Assembly (NCBI GenBank): GCA_001874335.1
Contig: MPDE01000001.1
Span: 124,001-188,000, forward strand
Origin: Bacteroidetes bacterium MedPE-SWsnd-G2
GTDB taxonomy: Bacteria > Bacteroidota > Bacteroidia > Flavobacteriales > Flavobacteriaceae
DNA length: 64,000 nucleotides
Direction of reading: 5' to 3'
In this document: positions 45,189 to 54,266 of the stretch, in pieces
How positions within the stretch are numbered: position 1 is the stretch's first letter
Layout: each line of letters starts with the position of its first letter
The notes under the pieces: model-generated
Seen by the model: the letters and a program-made list of their open reading frames with translations, nothing else
The model's database searches: none
What the model was told of the DNA's origin: nothing
Program-made: the position numbers and the translations under genes

Positions 45189-46259
45189 ATGAGCATTACT
45201 ATAATGGAAGCCGTAGACATGGTTATTGTTATACAATGCCTTTTAGTTGCTTTTCTATTAGTATCTTTTAAAAGCAAGCATCATGACAGTAACAAGTTTT
45301 TAGCTAGTTTTTTAGTTATTCTAGCGTTGCAATTTTCTTCAAAATTAGCAATAGATCATGCTTTATACACAAGTTCATTTGTAACATTCAATTGTTTTTA
45401 TGGATTCCTTTATGGCCCGATACTCTATTTTTATACCAACACCTTACTTTTTAAGGAATACCACTTTAAATTATCAGATCTATTTCATTTGCTTCCTGTG
45501 GGAGCTATAGTGGCATTATATTTTTTTAATAGCATTAATTGCTCTGAAATTACACCTCTAATTTATGTATCTATTACAATTTACATTGCCTTATCCTTAA
45601 AGCAACTCAATACCTATAGAAAAATTTGTGTTCAAACCCAGTCTTCAAGCAAAGCTTTAGAAATGGTTTGGCTTCAATGGACAATTATTCTTATAGGGCT
45701 TACTTTAATTTTAGAAGGCTTAATTCAATACTTTAATAAGTTGGAACTAACGGCAACAGAAATGGTAATTCATCTAGCCGTATTAATAGTAATAAATATA
45801 ATATTCTACAAAAGTTTAAAGCAACCTCAATTGTTTTTAGGGTTATCCTACAATAATAAAGCGCTTACCGGACCTTTTGTAGAAGAACAAAAATCACCAT
45901 CGGATAAAAAGAAATTAGATGAGCTTAATACTTATTTAACAACTTCAAAAATTTTCCTTCAACCCGAATTAACAATATTCCATTTGTCTGAAATGTCGAA
46001 AATTTCTGTTCATGACATTTCTTTCATTATAAACTACTACAATCATCTTACTTTTATATCCTACATCAATTCATTTAGAATTAATTTTGCAAAGAAGTTA
46101 ATTCAAACCAACTCTCATTCAGATTGTAAAGCGAGTGATATTATGATCAAATCAGGATTCAACTCCTTAAAAGCTTTTAAAAAAGCCTTTAAAACAACAA
46201 CGGGAAAATCTTTTTCGGAATACAAAAAAACCATAACACATTCTAACACAACTGGTTAA
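45189..46259 (+). CDS. Membrane-anchored AraC-family regulator
   Basis: 356 residues. About seven hydrophobic helices (about 10-215), as in bacterial seven-helix sensor domains, precede a cytosolic AraC-type double HTH (about 250-350): LDELNTYLTTSKIFL, ELTIFHLSEMSKISVHDISFIIN and SGFNSLKAFKKAFKTTTGKSFSEYKK. It probably senses a signal in the membrane or periplasm and switches genes directly. The target is unknown; the following barrel-protein gene is a candidate. Confidence 0.87.
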   Translation: MSITIMEAVDMVIVIQCLLVAFLLVSFKSKHHDSNKFLASFLVILALQFSSKLAIDHALYTSSFVTFNCFYGFLYGPILYFYTNTLLFKEYHFKLSDLFHLLPVGAIVALYFFNSINCSEITPLIYVSITIYIALSLKQLNTYRKICVQTQSSSKALEMVWLQWTIILIGLTLILEGLIQYFNKLELTATEMVIHLAVLIVINIIFYKSLKQPQLFLGLSYNNKALTGPFVEEQKSPSDKKKLDELNTYLTTSKIFLQPELTIFHLSEMSKISVHDISFIINYYNHLTFISYINSFRINFAKKLIQTNSHSDCKASDIMIKSGFNSLKAFKKAFKTTTGKSFSEYKKTITHSNTTG

Positions 46260-46313
46260 ATAATCGTTTCTCATTTTTTTCGTAACTTGATAGTATAATC
46301 AACTTCATATATT

Positions 46314-47096
46314 ATGAGAACTACACCAATCAAACCCCACTCAAAACTCTGTTCTAAACTTATTTCAATTGTTTTAATTTGCTTCGTTTGTAATAGTTAT
46401 GCTCAAGATGATTCTGACAATGAAGACTCCTGGAATTTTATCATTGCGCCATACCTTTTAAGTCCAAATATAGATGGAGATATAGGCTTAGGAGACGTTA
46501 TCATTGATGTTGGAGTTGATCCTAATGATATTTTTAGTCACTTAGATTTTGGTGCCATGTTATTTTTTGAAATGAATAAAGGCAATTGGGCGATTACTTT
46601 TGATGGTTTATACATGAATCTTGGTAAACATGGAGTAACCCCTATAGCATTAAGAGATATTAAAGCAGACATTTCTCAATTAGAATTAGAATTTATCGGG
46701 TTTTATAGTGTCACCGACTGGTTAGATTTAGGTATTGGTGGTCGTGTAAGCGTTATCAAACAAGGCCTTTACGTAGGCGCAGGTCTACTGGTAGACGAGA
46801 TTGATGTCTCTGGATCTAATACTTGGTTTGATCCTTTAATTGCCTCGAGAGCTAGTTTTACTGCCAACGAAAAATGGCATTTTAGATTACATACCGATAT
46901 TGGCGGGTTTGGCTTAGGATCTGATTTAGCCTGGCAAGTGCATCCAGCACTTGGTTATCAGTTTTCACCCACCTTTGAGTTTGCATTAGGATACCGTTGG
47001 TTAAGCATGGAATACGATAAAGGTAGTGGAGCAGATTATTATCTCTACGATTTAATAGATAGTGGTTTAGAATTAAGTTTTAGATTTCACTTATAA
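46314..47096 (+). CDS. Outer-membrane beta-barrel-like protein
   Basis: 260 residues with a signal peptide (ending SYAQDD). Successive amphipathic strands follow (NFIIAPYLLSPNIDG, NWAITFDGLYMNLG, WLDLGIGGRVSVIK, WHFRLHTDIGGFGLGS, FEFALGYRWLSM) and a C-terminal LSFRFHL with the terminal aromatic pattern of barrels. The nature of the cargo is unknown. It starts 54 bases after the AraC-type regulator gene. A strong terminator follows. Confidence 0.8.
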   Translation: MRTTPIKPHSKLCSKLISIVLICFVCNSYAQDDSDNEDSWNFIIAPYLLSPNIDGDIGLGDVIIDVGVDPNDIFSHLDFGAMLFFEMNKGNWAITFDGLYMNLGKHGVTPIALRDIKADISQLELEFIGFYSVTDWLDLGIGGRVSVIKQGLYVGAGLLVDEIDVSGSNTWFDPLIASRASFTANEKWHFRLHTDIGGFGLGSDLAWQVHPALGYQFSPTFEFALGYRWLSMEYDKGSGADYYLYDLIDSGLELSFRFHL

Positions 47097-47131
47097 AAAA
47101 AGCCGCTACTCAAAGTATGCGGCTTTTATAT
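47095..47131. terminator. Intrinsic terminator, usable on both strands
   Basis: A-tract, GCCGC stem with TAC/GTA continuation, loop TCAAA, GCGGC and T-tract. It ends the barrel gene and faces the end of the convergent gene at 47146. Confidence 0.85.
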
Positions 47132-47145
47132 TTTCTGACGGTTAC

Positions 47146-47913
47146 TTAATCGTCACCACTTAATTTCGGGTCATAAGTCCAAATTTCATCCCATGAATTT
47201 GAGAATGTTGCTGCCATACCATCAATAAAATCTTGCCAAGAGTTCTCGCCATTTACTTTTAAAAACGTAGCCTTAAAATCCTGATCAGAGTCCATTTCAG
47301 CCCAATTCTTCATAAAGCCAACAGTAGCAATATGACGACCCAAATCGCCTTGTCTAAACTCATTATAATAAATCCCCCAAGGATTATCTCCCGGCATAGC
47401 CTTCACTGTATTACTAATTTGAGTAAACAGCCCATTAATACTATAACCTCTTCCTTTTTCTACTTCATGATAACGTACATATAAAATAGGATGCGTTGCT
47501 ACGCTAAAGCCTTCAATATTCACATTAGACAATTTATCATCTTCACGCCAATACTCACCATTTTCAATCTTGGTAACATAGGGCAATACATTTTGGGTCC
47601 AATCTTCACCATGCCCATCATCACTTGGTCTAGCATCTAAATGTGCAAACATTATTGGTCCCATATGCCAAATTATTTTACCCGAATTTGGTCCAGAAGC
47701 AATGTTAAATACAGTGGCATTATAAACACCTTCACTGTGATACTTTTTGTTGTGATTACGCATATTCTCAGAAAGTGTCTTCAAATTTTTGTAATCTGGA
47801 GTTAAAACAATGGTTTCAAACATTACATAATCGTTGTCTTGCGCACTCATTTCTGGGGTAATGCCACAAAAAAGCATTATCCCCAAAATAAAAATTAATG
47901 ATCTTTTAATCAT
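47146..47913 (-). CDS. Hypothetical secreted protein
   Basis: 255 residues with a signal peptide (ending MSAQDN). The mature part contains VMFETIVLTPDYKNLKTL and a His/Asp-rich patch (HLDARPSDDGHGEDW), then GYSINGLFTQISNTVKAMPGD and two C-terminal Trp-rich stretches. The pattern might be a ferredoxin-like or dimeric alpha-beta barrel fold, but I recognise no family. The 253 bases upstream show no gene; they contain the dsbD terminator (48112-48142) and an uncharacterised leader of about 140 bases. Confidence 0.65.
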   Translation of the reverse strand: MIKRSLIFILGIMLFCGITPEMSAQDNDYVMFETIVLTPDYKNLKTLSENMRNHNKKYHSEGVYNATVFNIASGPNSGKIIWHMGPIMFAHLDARPSDDGHGEDWTQNVLPYVTKIENGEYWREDDKLSNVNIEGFSVATHPILYVRYHEVEKGRGYSINGLFTQISNTVKAMPGDNPWGIYYNEFRQGDLGRHIATVGFMKNWAEMDSDQDFKATFLKVNGENSWQDFIDGMAATFSNSWDEIWTYDPKLSGDD

Positions 47914-48111
47914 AATAAATAAATTTTGGTTGGTTCAAATTGCATATAACTATTATATGCTCTAAAAATGCTATTATTTAGGAGGGAACCTATCCATTGA
48001 GCTGGATTGCTTTCATCGTTAAAAGAAAGGGATCGATGATTTGTAGACCCTTAAATATACAAAAAAATTAACATTTTAACATTTTACTAAAACACGCCTA
48101 GACAGTAAACC

Positions 48112-48142
48112 AAAAAAAGCACTTCGGTTGAAGTGCTTTTTT
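48112..48142 (-). terminator. Intrinsic terminator of dsbD
   Basis: On the minus strand AAAAAAAGCACTTC-AACC-GAAGTGCTTTTTTT, about 25 bases after the dsbD stop codon. Confidence 0.85.
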
Positions 48143-48166
48143 TAAACGATACGTTAGTAAAATATA

Positions 48167-50182
48167 TTAATGCTTATAGGCATCAATTCCTGTTGTTAAC
48201 CAATCAAAATACTCATCTACATCTGGAGTATATCCTACAGGATCTATTAAGTTTTCTTCATCCTTATCCATTAACACATACATAGGTTGGGTGTTTGACT
48301 TGTATTTTATGGTTTGAAACTCACTCCATTTTTGTCCGATAAACTTAAGTTCTTTACCTTCTTTCAATTGTGATTCAACCACTTCGCCTTCTGGTAGAGG
48401 GCGCTGGTCATCTACATATAACGAAATAAGAACAACATCATTTTTAAGAATAGGAAGAATATTATCTTTTACCCATACATTTTGTTCCATTTTTCGGCAA
48501 TTCACACAAGCTTTTCCAGTAAAATCAATTAATACTGGTTTATTAACTTTCTTGGCGTAAGCCAAACCTAAATCATAATCGTTAAATGCAATGATATCAT
48601 GAGGAGCCATCAAATGAGCGCCTTCTGGTATATCTTCATGACTTACTGTTCCTCCTCCTTTACTATTCCCTACGCCATAAGGCGATTCGCTATAATGTTG
48701 TGGTGGCGGGAATGCACTAATTAAATTTAAAGGTGCGCCCCAAAGTCCTGGAATCATATAAATTGTGAACGTTAAAGTAGTAAGTCCTAAAAACAATCTA
48801 CCAACAGAGATATGAGTTAATGGCGAATCGTGTGGTAATTGTATTTTTCCAAAAAGATATAATGAAAGTGCTCCAAATACAGCAATCCAAACGGCAATAA
48901 ACATTTCTCTTTCAAAAAGATGTAAATCTAATACTAAGTCGGCTTGGGATAAAAATTTGAATGCTAAGGCTAATTCTAAAAACCCTAATACCACTTTAAC
49001 GGTATTCAACCATCCACCAGATTTTGGTAAAGAGTTTAACCAACCAGGGAAAGCAGCAAACAAGGTAAATGGTAATGCTAAAGCTAATGAAAAGCCAAAC
49101 ATACCTACAAATGGCGCAATACCACCTTTAGAAGCAGCTTCTACTAGCAAGGTACCAACAATTGGTCCTGTACATGAAAAAGACACTATAGCCAAGGCCA
49201 ATGCCATAAAGAAAATACCAATTAATCCTCCTCTATCAGCTTGTCTATCTACTTTATTGGCCCAAGAATTTGGCAACATAATTTCGAATGCTCCCATAAA
49301 CGACATGGCAAATACCACTAACAACACAAAGAAAAATAAGTTAAACCAAACGTTTGTTGATAATGCATTTAAAGCGTCAGCTCCGAAAACCCATGTCACA
49401 ACAGCACCTAAAAACACGTAAATAATTATGATTGCCAAGCCATAAATAATGGCATTTCTAATTCCTTCAGCCTTGGTTTTACTTTGTTTCGTAAAAAAGC
49501 TTACGGTCATAGGAATCATAGGAAAAACACAAGGTGTTAATAACGCAGCAAACCCAGATAAAAAGGCTATAAAAAAGATAGACCATAGCCCCTTTTTTTC
49601 CTCTTTAGATCTTTTTTTCTTCTCCTTTGGGGTATCTTGAACTGGTTCTAAATCTTGAGCTTCAGTTTCTTTTATGTCATTGCCAACTGGTGCTTGGAAA
49701 TCAATAGCTGTAGTCTCTACTTGCACGGCGTCAAGTAAGTTAAACTCTACATCTTCGTAAGTTGGCGGCAAACAACGTGCGTCATCACACGCCATATAAC
49801 CAACTTCTAATTTAATTACAGACAACTCGGAGTTGGTAACTTTTATACGCTGTTGAAATTTGGCCTTATGTTCAAAGAACTTAATTTCCATTTCAAAAAC
49901 AGGGTCCATAGATTCATGACCTTCTTCTTCAATGGTTTTACCTATGAGTTCAAATCCTTGTGACTCTTCAAATAAAAATTCGGTTGCAATTGGGCCACCT
50001 TCTGGCACATTTTGAGAATATAAATGCCAATTATCATCAATTGTTGCATTGAAAATTAGATTGTATTCATCTTCAGAAATCTTCTCAATGTTAGATGCCC
50101 ATTTTACAGGCTCTAATACTTGTGCTTGTAACGCCCCTACAGACATTACCAAAAATAAAAAGTAGGTAAAAAGTTGTTTCAT
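48167..50182 (-). CDS. dsbD: Thiol:disulfide interchange protein DsbD-like (CcdA-type reductase)
   Basis: 671 residues. Signal peptide ends LQAQV. An N-terminal DsbC-like domain (about 25-165) with [14 protein letters not shown] has its Cys pair. About eight membrane helices (about 200-480) include [13 protein letters not shown] and [13 protein letters not shown], the two Cys that relay electrons. A C-terminal thioredoxin domain (about 530-671) has [13 protein letters not shown]. The protein passes cytoplasmic thioredoxin electrons to periplasmic partners. The TlpA-like protein and redoxin encoded 1.7-2.2 kb upstream are plausible partners. Confidence 0.93.
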   Translation of the reverse strand: MKQLFTYFLFLVMSVGALQAQVLEPVKWASNIEKISEDEYNLIFNATIDDNWHLYSQNVPEGGPIATEFLFEESQGFELIGKTIEEEGHESMDPVFEMEIKFFEHKAKFQQRIKVTNSELSVIKLEVGYMACDDARCLPPTYEDVEFNLLDAVQVETTAIDFQAPVGNDIKETEAQDLEPVQDTPKEKKKRSKEEKKGLWSIFFIAFLSGFAALLTPCVFPMIPMTVSFFTKQSKTKAEGIRNAIIYGLAIIIIYVFLGAVVTWVFGADALNALSTNVWFNLFFFVLLVVFAMSFMGAFEIMLPNSWANKVDRQADRGGLIGIFFMALALAIVSFSCTGPIVGTLLVEAASKGGIAPFVGMFGFSLALALPFTLFAAFPGWLNSLPKSGGWLNTVKVVLGFLELALAFKFLSQADLVLDLHLFEREMFIAVWIAVFGALSLYLFGKIQLPHDSPLTHISVGRLFLGLTTLTFTIYMIPGLWGAPLNLISAFPPPQHYSESPYGVGNSKGGGTVSHEDIPEGAHLMAPHDIIAFNDYDLGLAYAKKVNKPVLIDFTGKACVNCRKMEQNVWVKDNILPILKNDVVLISLYVDDQRPLPEGEVVESQLKEGKELKFIGQKWSEFQTIKYKSNTQPMYVLMDKDEENLIDPVGYTPDVDEYFDWLTTGIDAYKH

Positions 50183-50213
50183 TATTTAGTATTTCGGTAC
50201 CATTTAAGCTTAA

Positions 50214-50221
50214 CAAATGTA
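50214..50221 (-). promoter_or_regulatory. Candidate -7 promoter box of dsbD
   Basis: TACATTTG on the minus strand matches TAnnTTTG and lies 32-39 bases upstream of the dsbD ATG. No -33 box at the usual distance. Confidence 0.4.
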
Positions 50222-50356
50222 ATCAAGTGAATACGAAATTATTATAAAGCTTTGCTAAATGTAATTTTCGCCCTGAAATTAAGCGACGCTAATTTAAAAA
50301 ATCATACGGATTTTATACCATGTAATACTAATTATTGATGGACAAAAAAATAGTCC

Positions 50357-50386
50357 AAAAAAAAACCGAGATAAACTCGGTTTTAA
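50357..50386 (-). terminator. Intrinsic terminator of the rhodanese operon
   Basis: AAAACCGAG-TTTAT-CTCGGTTTTTTTT on the minus strand, 8 bases after the lipoprotein rhodanese stop codon. Confidence 0.85.
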
Positions 50387-50393
50387 TATTTTA

Positions 50394-50792
50394 TTATTGA
50401 ACGGTTTTAATTTCAAAACCGTTAAACTTCCATTTGGTAATGCCGCCATCGAGATCATAAATTTTCACAAATCCAGCATCTTCCAATTTAGACACACATT
50501 GTGAGCTTCTCCCTCCCGATTTACAATACAATATAACCGGTTTTGTTTTGTCTAATTTTAAGATATCATTGTCAAATGTTGGTGATCTAAAATCTATATT
50601 CTGTGAATTAGAAATATAACCAGATTTATATTCTTCTGGTGTTCTAACATCTACCAACTGCACATCTTCAATTTCAATAATGGTTTGCATTTCTTCTGCT
50701 GAAACCAATTTAATTTCTGAAGCCTCCTTATTTTTGCAACTCGTGCAAAACATTACTCCTACTACCGCTATTAATAACCCAATTTTTCTCAT
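50394..50792 (-). CDS. Rhodanese-domain lipoprotein
   Basis: 132 residues. A lipoprotein signal (AVVGVMFCTSC, lipid Cys19) is followed by one rhodanese domain with VQLVDVRTPEEYKSGYI and the active-site loop ILYCKSGGRSS, so the catalytic Cys is present. Rhodaneses move sulfane sulfur from thiosulfate or persulfides. It is downstream of a cytoplasmic single-domain rhodanese (10 bases apart), giving a pair on both sides of the membrane. Confidence 0.9.
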   Translation of the reverse strand: MRKIGLLIAVVGVMFCTSCKNKEASEIKLVSAEEMQTIIEIEDVQLVDVRTPEEYKSGYISNSQNIDFRSPTFDNDILKLDKTKPVILYCKSGGRSSQCVSKLEDAGFVKIYDLDGGITKWKFNGFEIKTVQ

Positions 50793-50802
50793 AATCTTTT
50801 AA

Positions 50803-51120
50803 CTAATTTGGTGCAACTATCTCACCGTTCCATTCTGTTATACCTCCCATTAAATTAAAGGCATTTTCAAATCCTAATTGATTCATTACAGAACAAGCTT
50901 GAGCGCTTCTTCCACCTGAACGACAATACACATAGTAATTTTTAGATTTGTCAAGTGCTTCTATATCTTGTATAAAACCTTGACCTTTATAAATATCAAT
51001 ATGTATTGCATTAGGAATAATACCTTCGTCTACTTCTTCCTGAGTTCTCACATCTAAAATCACAGCATTTTCATCTGCTTTAAATTGAGATTCCCATTGT
51101 TCTTGTGCTAAATCTGCCAT
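50803..51120 (-). CDS. Single-domain rhodanese
   Basis: 105 residues with no signal peptide, so cytoplasmic. VILDVRTQEEVDEGII and the loop YVYCRSGGRSAQAC give a complete rhodanese with active-site Cys. It is likely a sulfur carrier or transferase. It shares its transcript with the lipoprotein rhodanese. A TAATTTTG -7 box lies just upstream, at 51135-51142 on the minus strand. Confidence 0.92.
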   Translation of the reverse strand: MADLAQEQWESQFKADENAVILDVRTQEEVDEGIIPNAIHIDIYKGQGFIQDIEALDKSKNYYVYCRSGGRSAQACSVMNQLGFENAFNLMGGITEWNGEIVAPN

Positions 51121-51134
51121 TAAATAAGTTTTGG

Positions 51135-51142
51135 CAAAATTA
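51135..51142 (-). promoter_or_regulatory. Candidate -7 promoter box of the rhodanese pair
   Basis: Minus strand TAATTTTG, which fits TAnnTTTG; a TTTC lies 21 bases upstream of it. It is 15-22 bases before the ATG at 51120. Confidence 0.4.
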
Positions 51143-51229
51143 ACATTTCCTTATGATATAGACGAAACAAAAATGAAACTGTTACAGCAAAGGGTGTTAA
51201 ATTTCAAAAAAAAGGGTAAAAACACGTAG

Positions 51230-51838
51230 TTAAACTTTTATAGAGCAACCAATTGCACGTGTTTTGGTCTCTTTTATAGCATCTCCTGCTAATAATGAAT
51301 TAACAGCGTTTTCTACATATTTTGTCTTTACGGCTGAAGCGTCTTGGTAGTTATCATCAATCGCTCCAATATATTTCACTTCATTTCCACGCTTTGTTTT
51401 TTCAAGTACATAAACGTGAGGTGTTTTAGTTGCTCCATATTGAGGATATATTTTTTGCCCCTTATCCATTAAATATGGAAAATCAAATCCTTTAGCAGAT
51501 GCGCGTTTTTTCATTTCTTCCATACTATCTCCAGGTTTTACCTCTGTATTGTTTGGCATTATAGCAATTACTGGATAACCCTTTGAAGCGTATTTTTTGT
51601 TTAATTCTACAATTCGGTCTTCGTATGCCACAGCATAAGGGCAAGTATTGCAAGTAAATACAACGATAAAGCCTTTAGCCTTTTTAAAATCTTTTAAAGA
51701 GACCATTTTGCCGTCAATATTTTCTAAAGAGAAATCTGTAGCGATATCACCAATATCATAGCCATCTCCTGGGCCATTTGTAAAAGCAGACAGGCAAATT
51801 ATGGCTAAGACAGCTGCAAGTGTTTTAATTGTTTTCAT
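51230..51838 (-). CDS. Thioredoxin-family redoxin, exported
   Basis: 202 residues with an N-terminal signal sequence (TLAAVLAIICLSAFTNG). The redoxin fold has FIVVFTCNTCPYAVAYE with a CxxC pair (Cys63, Cys66), then AIMPNN and YGATKTPHVYVLEK with the cis-Pro. The family (AhpC/TSA-redoxin) reduces periplasmic peroxides or disulfides. It lies 6 bases after the TlpA-like gene, so the two form a unit likely fed by DsbD. Confidence 0.88.
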   Translation of the reverse strand: MKTIKTLAAVLAIICLSAFTNGPGDGYDIGDIATDFSLENIDGKMVSLKDFKKAKGFIVVFTCNTCPYAVAYEDRIVELNKKYASKGYPVIAIMPNNTEVKPGDSMEEMKKRASAKGFDFPYLMDKGQKIYPQYGATKTPHVYVLEKTKRGNEVKYIGAIDDNYQDASAVKTKYVENAVNSLLAGDAIKETKTRAIGCSIKV

Positions 51839-51844
51839 GGTTAT

Positions 51845-52399
51845 TTATTTTAAAAATTGATTTATTTCTGTTTTAAGTTCTTCAAGGGTAAACGATTGTT
51901 CATAAAATTTACGTGTACCTCCTTTATAAATAATTGTTGCTGGCAAGGCTCCCGACCAAGAAGAATCTACCTTTGGTATCCAAGAATTGGCATCAACATC
52001 GTTTAATGCCACAACCTTTGATTGTAATTTATGTTTTAGAATAAAGGGTTTTAATGCAGTTTCATATTTATTAGGAAAATCTAAACTCACTAACAACACC
52101 TCCACATTTTGGTCTTTATATTCTTGCTTTACAGCTTCAAAATAAGGCAACTCTTTTATACAAGGTGCACACCAAGTTGCCCAAAAATTCACAACATGAA
52201 TCCTATTATCATTTTTATTAATTAACGGACTTAAGCCTGCATAATCATATATCTCAAGATCATAATTACTTTGATTAAGGGGCTTACTATCCTCCTCCTT
52301 ATTGAATTGAGTAGCGATATTCGTTTGGTCTTCAGGCTTTTCTTTAGATTCTACACAGGCTAAACAAAGGGCTAAGAGTAGTAATATTATAGTTCTCAT
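51845..52399 (-). CDS. TlpA-like thioredoxin lipoprotein
   Basis: 184 residues. A lipoprotein signal ends LLLALCLAC (lipid Cys15). The thioredoxin domain (about 48-184) has VNFWATWCAPCIKELP with Cys77 and Cys80. TlpA/ResA proteins reduce apocytochrome or other exported disulfides with electrons from DsbD/CcdA. It shares a 118-base divergent region with the marR gene, which holds a palindrome and the marR promoter. Confidence 0.9.
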   Translation of the reverse strand: MRTIILLLLALCLACVESKEKPEDQTNIATQFNKEEDSKPLNQSNYDLEIYDYAGLSPLINKNDNRIHVVNFWATWCAPCIKELPYFEAVKQEYKDQNVEVLLVSLDFPNKYETALKPFILKHKLQSKVVALNDVDANSWIPKVDSSWSGALPATIIYKGGTRKFYEQSFTLEELKTEINQFLK

Positions 52400-52430
52400 G
52401 ACTTAAAAATACTTAACAGATTTCCTACAA

Positions 52431-52444
52431 GTTAAAATTTTAAC
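52431..52444. repeat. 14-base perfect palindrome in the TlpA/marR divergent region
   Basis: GTTAAAATTTTAAC. It sits 32 bases upstream of the TlpA-like ATG and 74 bases upstream of marR. It could be an operator for the MarR protein; AT-rich palindromes also occur by chance. Confidence 0.35.
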
Positions 52445-52463
52445 AAAAAATTAATCCAATTGC

Positions 52464-52495
52464 TTGGATTGAAACCAAAAATCCACATACATTTG
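52464..52495 (+). promoter_or_regulatory. Promoter of the marR-nitroreductase-yceI operon
   Basis: TTG at 52464-52466, 21 bases, then TACATTTG at 52488-52495, matching the Bacteroidota layout. The start of transcription would be near 52502, only about 16 bases before the marR ATG. Confidence 0.55.
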
Positions 52496-52513
52496 TACAT
52501 ACAATTGTTGTAC
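52495..52513. promoter_or_regulatory. Candidate MarR operator
   Basis: Inverted arms GTACA and TGTAC, with a near-palindromic ACAATTGT between. It overlaps the end of the -7 box and the expected transcription start, so bound MarR would block transcription of its own gene. Confidence 0.45.
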
Positions 52514-52517
52514 CTGT

Positions 52518-52970
52518 ATGAGTATAGAAAAAGACATTAAAAGCACCATTAGCCTTCCAGAAAGTAGAAAGGCTATTATTAATTTGATTTATACAACAAA
52601 TTGGATCAAAGAACAACTAATTCAGAATTTAAAACCTTTTGATATTAGTATGGAGCAATACAATGTTCTTAGAATATTACGAGGACAAAAAGGAAATCCT
52701 GCAAATCTTTGTACCATTCAAGAACGTATGATTAATAAGATGAGTAATACGACTCGATTGGTTGACAAACTGATTAAAAAGAATCTGGTCACAAGACAAC
52801 AATGTGAAATGAACCGAAGAAAAGTTGAGATTTTTATAACCACAAATGGATTGCAACTTTTATCTGAGATTGATATTATTTTAGACCAAAACGAACCTAT
52901 CATTACTGGAAATCTACCGGATAATGAATTACAACAACTCAATATACTTTTAGACAAATTAAGATCATAA
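52518..52970 (+). CDS. MarR-family transcriptional regulator
   Basis: 150 residues. The winged-helix core (about 45-105) has ISMEQYNVLRILRGQKG, IQERMINKMSNTTRLVDKLIKKNLV and the wing MNRRKVEIFIT. Such repressors usually respond to a small ligand or oxidant and control their own operon. Its stop codon shares one base with the ATG of a nitroreductase gene, and yceI follows. A palindrome over its start site suggests autoregulation. Confidence 0.92.
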   Translation: MSIEKDIKSTISLPESRKAIINLIYTTNWIKEQLIQNLKPFDISMEQYNVLRILRGQKGNPANLCTIQERMINKMSNTTRLVDKLIKKNLVTRQQCEMNRRKVEIFITTNGLQLLSEIDIILDQNEPIITGNLPDNELQQLNILLDKLRS

Positions 52971-53602
52971 TGAAAACAATAATAGATCAACTTAACTGGC
53001 GATATGCCACTAAAAAATTTGATGCTGATAAACGCATATCACATTCAGATTTAGAAATTTTAAAACAAGCAATTCAATTATCACCTTCATCTTATGGTCT
53101 ACAACCATACAAGGTTTTAATTATTGAAGACAAAGCAATTAGAAAACAGTTGACACCAGTATCATGGGGACAAACTCAAATAGAAGACGCTTCACATTTA
53201 ATGGTGATTGCAAATAGAACTAATTTTGATGACCAACTAATAGATGGTTACTTGTCAACGGTGAGTGAAGTAAGAAATTTAAAATTAGAACAACTTAAAG
53301 GTTATTCTGATTTTATGAAAACCAAATTGCTGCCTTTATCTAATGAAACAAAAAACAACTGGACCGCTAGACAAGCCTATATTGCGTTAGGAAACTTACT
53401 AACTGCCGCTGCCGTTTTAAATATTGACGCCTGCCCAATTGAAGGATTTGAACCAGAAGCTTACAACGACATTTTAGATTTAAATTCTAAAAATTTAAAC
53501 GCTGTTTTAGTCATTCCGATAGGTTATAGACATTCTGAAGACGAAACACAACATTACCCGAAAGTGAGAAGACCACAATCGGAACTATTTGAAACCATTT
53601 AA
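52970..53602 (+). CDS. NAD(P)H-dependent nitroreductase-family oxidoreductase
   Basis: 210 residues, an FMN-dependent nitroreductase fold. WRYATKKFDADKRI at the start, LSPSSYGLQPYKVLII (flavin binding, about 37-52) and GFEPEAYNDIL with the following GYR motif match the NfsB/dihydropteridine-reductase-like subfamily. It reduces nitro or quinone compounds or related substrates. The 1-base overlap with marR makes it a probable target of that regulator. Confidence 0.92.
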   Translation: MKTIIDQLNWRYATKKFDADKRISHSDLEILKQAIQLSPSSYGLQPYKVLIIEDKAIRKQLTPVSWGQTQIEDASHLMVIANRTNFDDQLIDGYLSTVSEVRNLKLEQLKGYSDFMKTKLLPLSNETKNNWTARQAYIALGNLLTAAAVLNIDACPIEGFEPEAYNDILDLNSKNLNAVLVIPIGYRHSEDETQHYPKVRRPQSELFETI

Positions 53603-53626
53603 TTAATAACTCAATAAAAATTCGAA

Positions 53627-54196
53627 ATGAAAACAAACATTTTAAAAACCGCATTCGCATTACTTTTCGCTATTACTTTAGCTTCATTTACAACATTAAA
53701 AGACAAAGCTGTAAAAGTTGCAGATAGTGAAATTACTTGGAAAGGACATAAAGTAACAGGTGAGCACTCTGGTACAATCACATTAAAAGAAGGTAAATTA
53801 ACTTTTGAAGGTGATGAATTAAAAGGTGGATCGTTTGTAATGGACATGACAACCATTAACACTACCGACATGGAAGGCGAATACAAGCAAAAACTTGATG
53901 GTCACTTAAAGGCTGATGATTTTTTTGGTGTTGAAAAATTTCCAACTGCATCATTAAAGTTTACTAAGGTTGAAGGCGCTGGAGGTACGTATAAAGTAAC
54001 TGCCGATTTAACTATTAAAGGTATAACTAATCCAGTAACTTTTGACTTAGCTGTTGCTGGAAACACAGCAACATCAGCATTAAAAATTGACAGAACGAAA
54101 TACGGAATCAAATATGGTTCTGCTACATTTTTCGACGGGATTAAAGACAAGGCTATTTACGATGAGTTTGACTTAAACGTAAATTTAAAATTCTAA
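53627..54196 (+). CDS. YceI-family periplasmic protein
   Basis: 189 residues with a signal peptide (about 1-22). The lipocalin-like barrel starts DSEITWKGHKVTGEHSGTI and contains FVMDMTTINTTD, LDGHLKADDFF and FPTASLKFTKV, all characteristic of YceI. YceI proteins bind isoprenoid lipids and are often tied to stress or electron transport. It is 24 bases after the nitroreductase gene; with marR they form a likely redox- or stress-responsive operon, ended by a perfect-palindrome terminator. Confidence 0.93.
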   Translation: MKTNILKTAFALLFAITLASFTTLKDKAVKVADSEITWKGHKVTGEHSGTITLKEGKLTFEGDELKGGSFVMDMTTINTTDMEGEYKQKLDGHLKADDFFGVEKFPTASLKFTKVEGAGGTYKVTADLTIKGITNPVTFDLAVAGNTATSALKIDRTKYGIKYGSATFFDGIKDKAIYDEFDLNVNLKF

Positions 54197-54226
54197 TATT
54201 TAACTGATTAATAGCAAATCAAATTA

Positions 54227-54260
54227 AGAGATTCTCCTTTAAAGGAGAATCTTTTTTTTC
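54227..54260 (+). terminator. Intrinsic terminator of the marR-yceI operon
   Basis: A 24-base perfect palindrome (AGATTCTCCTTT with its complement) at 54229-54252, followed by eight T. It also separates the yceI transcript from the trp promoter. Confidence 0.9.
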
Positions 54261-54266
54261 TAATTA

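Noticed and set aside
47914-48111. Possible riboswitch in the leader of the gene at 47146-47913
   Set aside because: The leader has some GC-rich stretches (for example GGGATCG and GGAGGGAAC), but I could not match it to a known riboswitch class.
48957-49421. Plus-strand frame of 154 codons
   Set aside because: It lies opposite the dsbD membrane domain, whose reading is well supported; the translation is low-complexity and Asn/Lys/Pro-rich with no motif.
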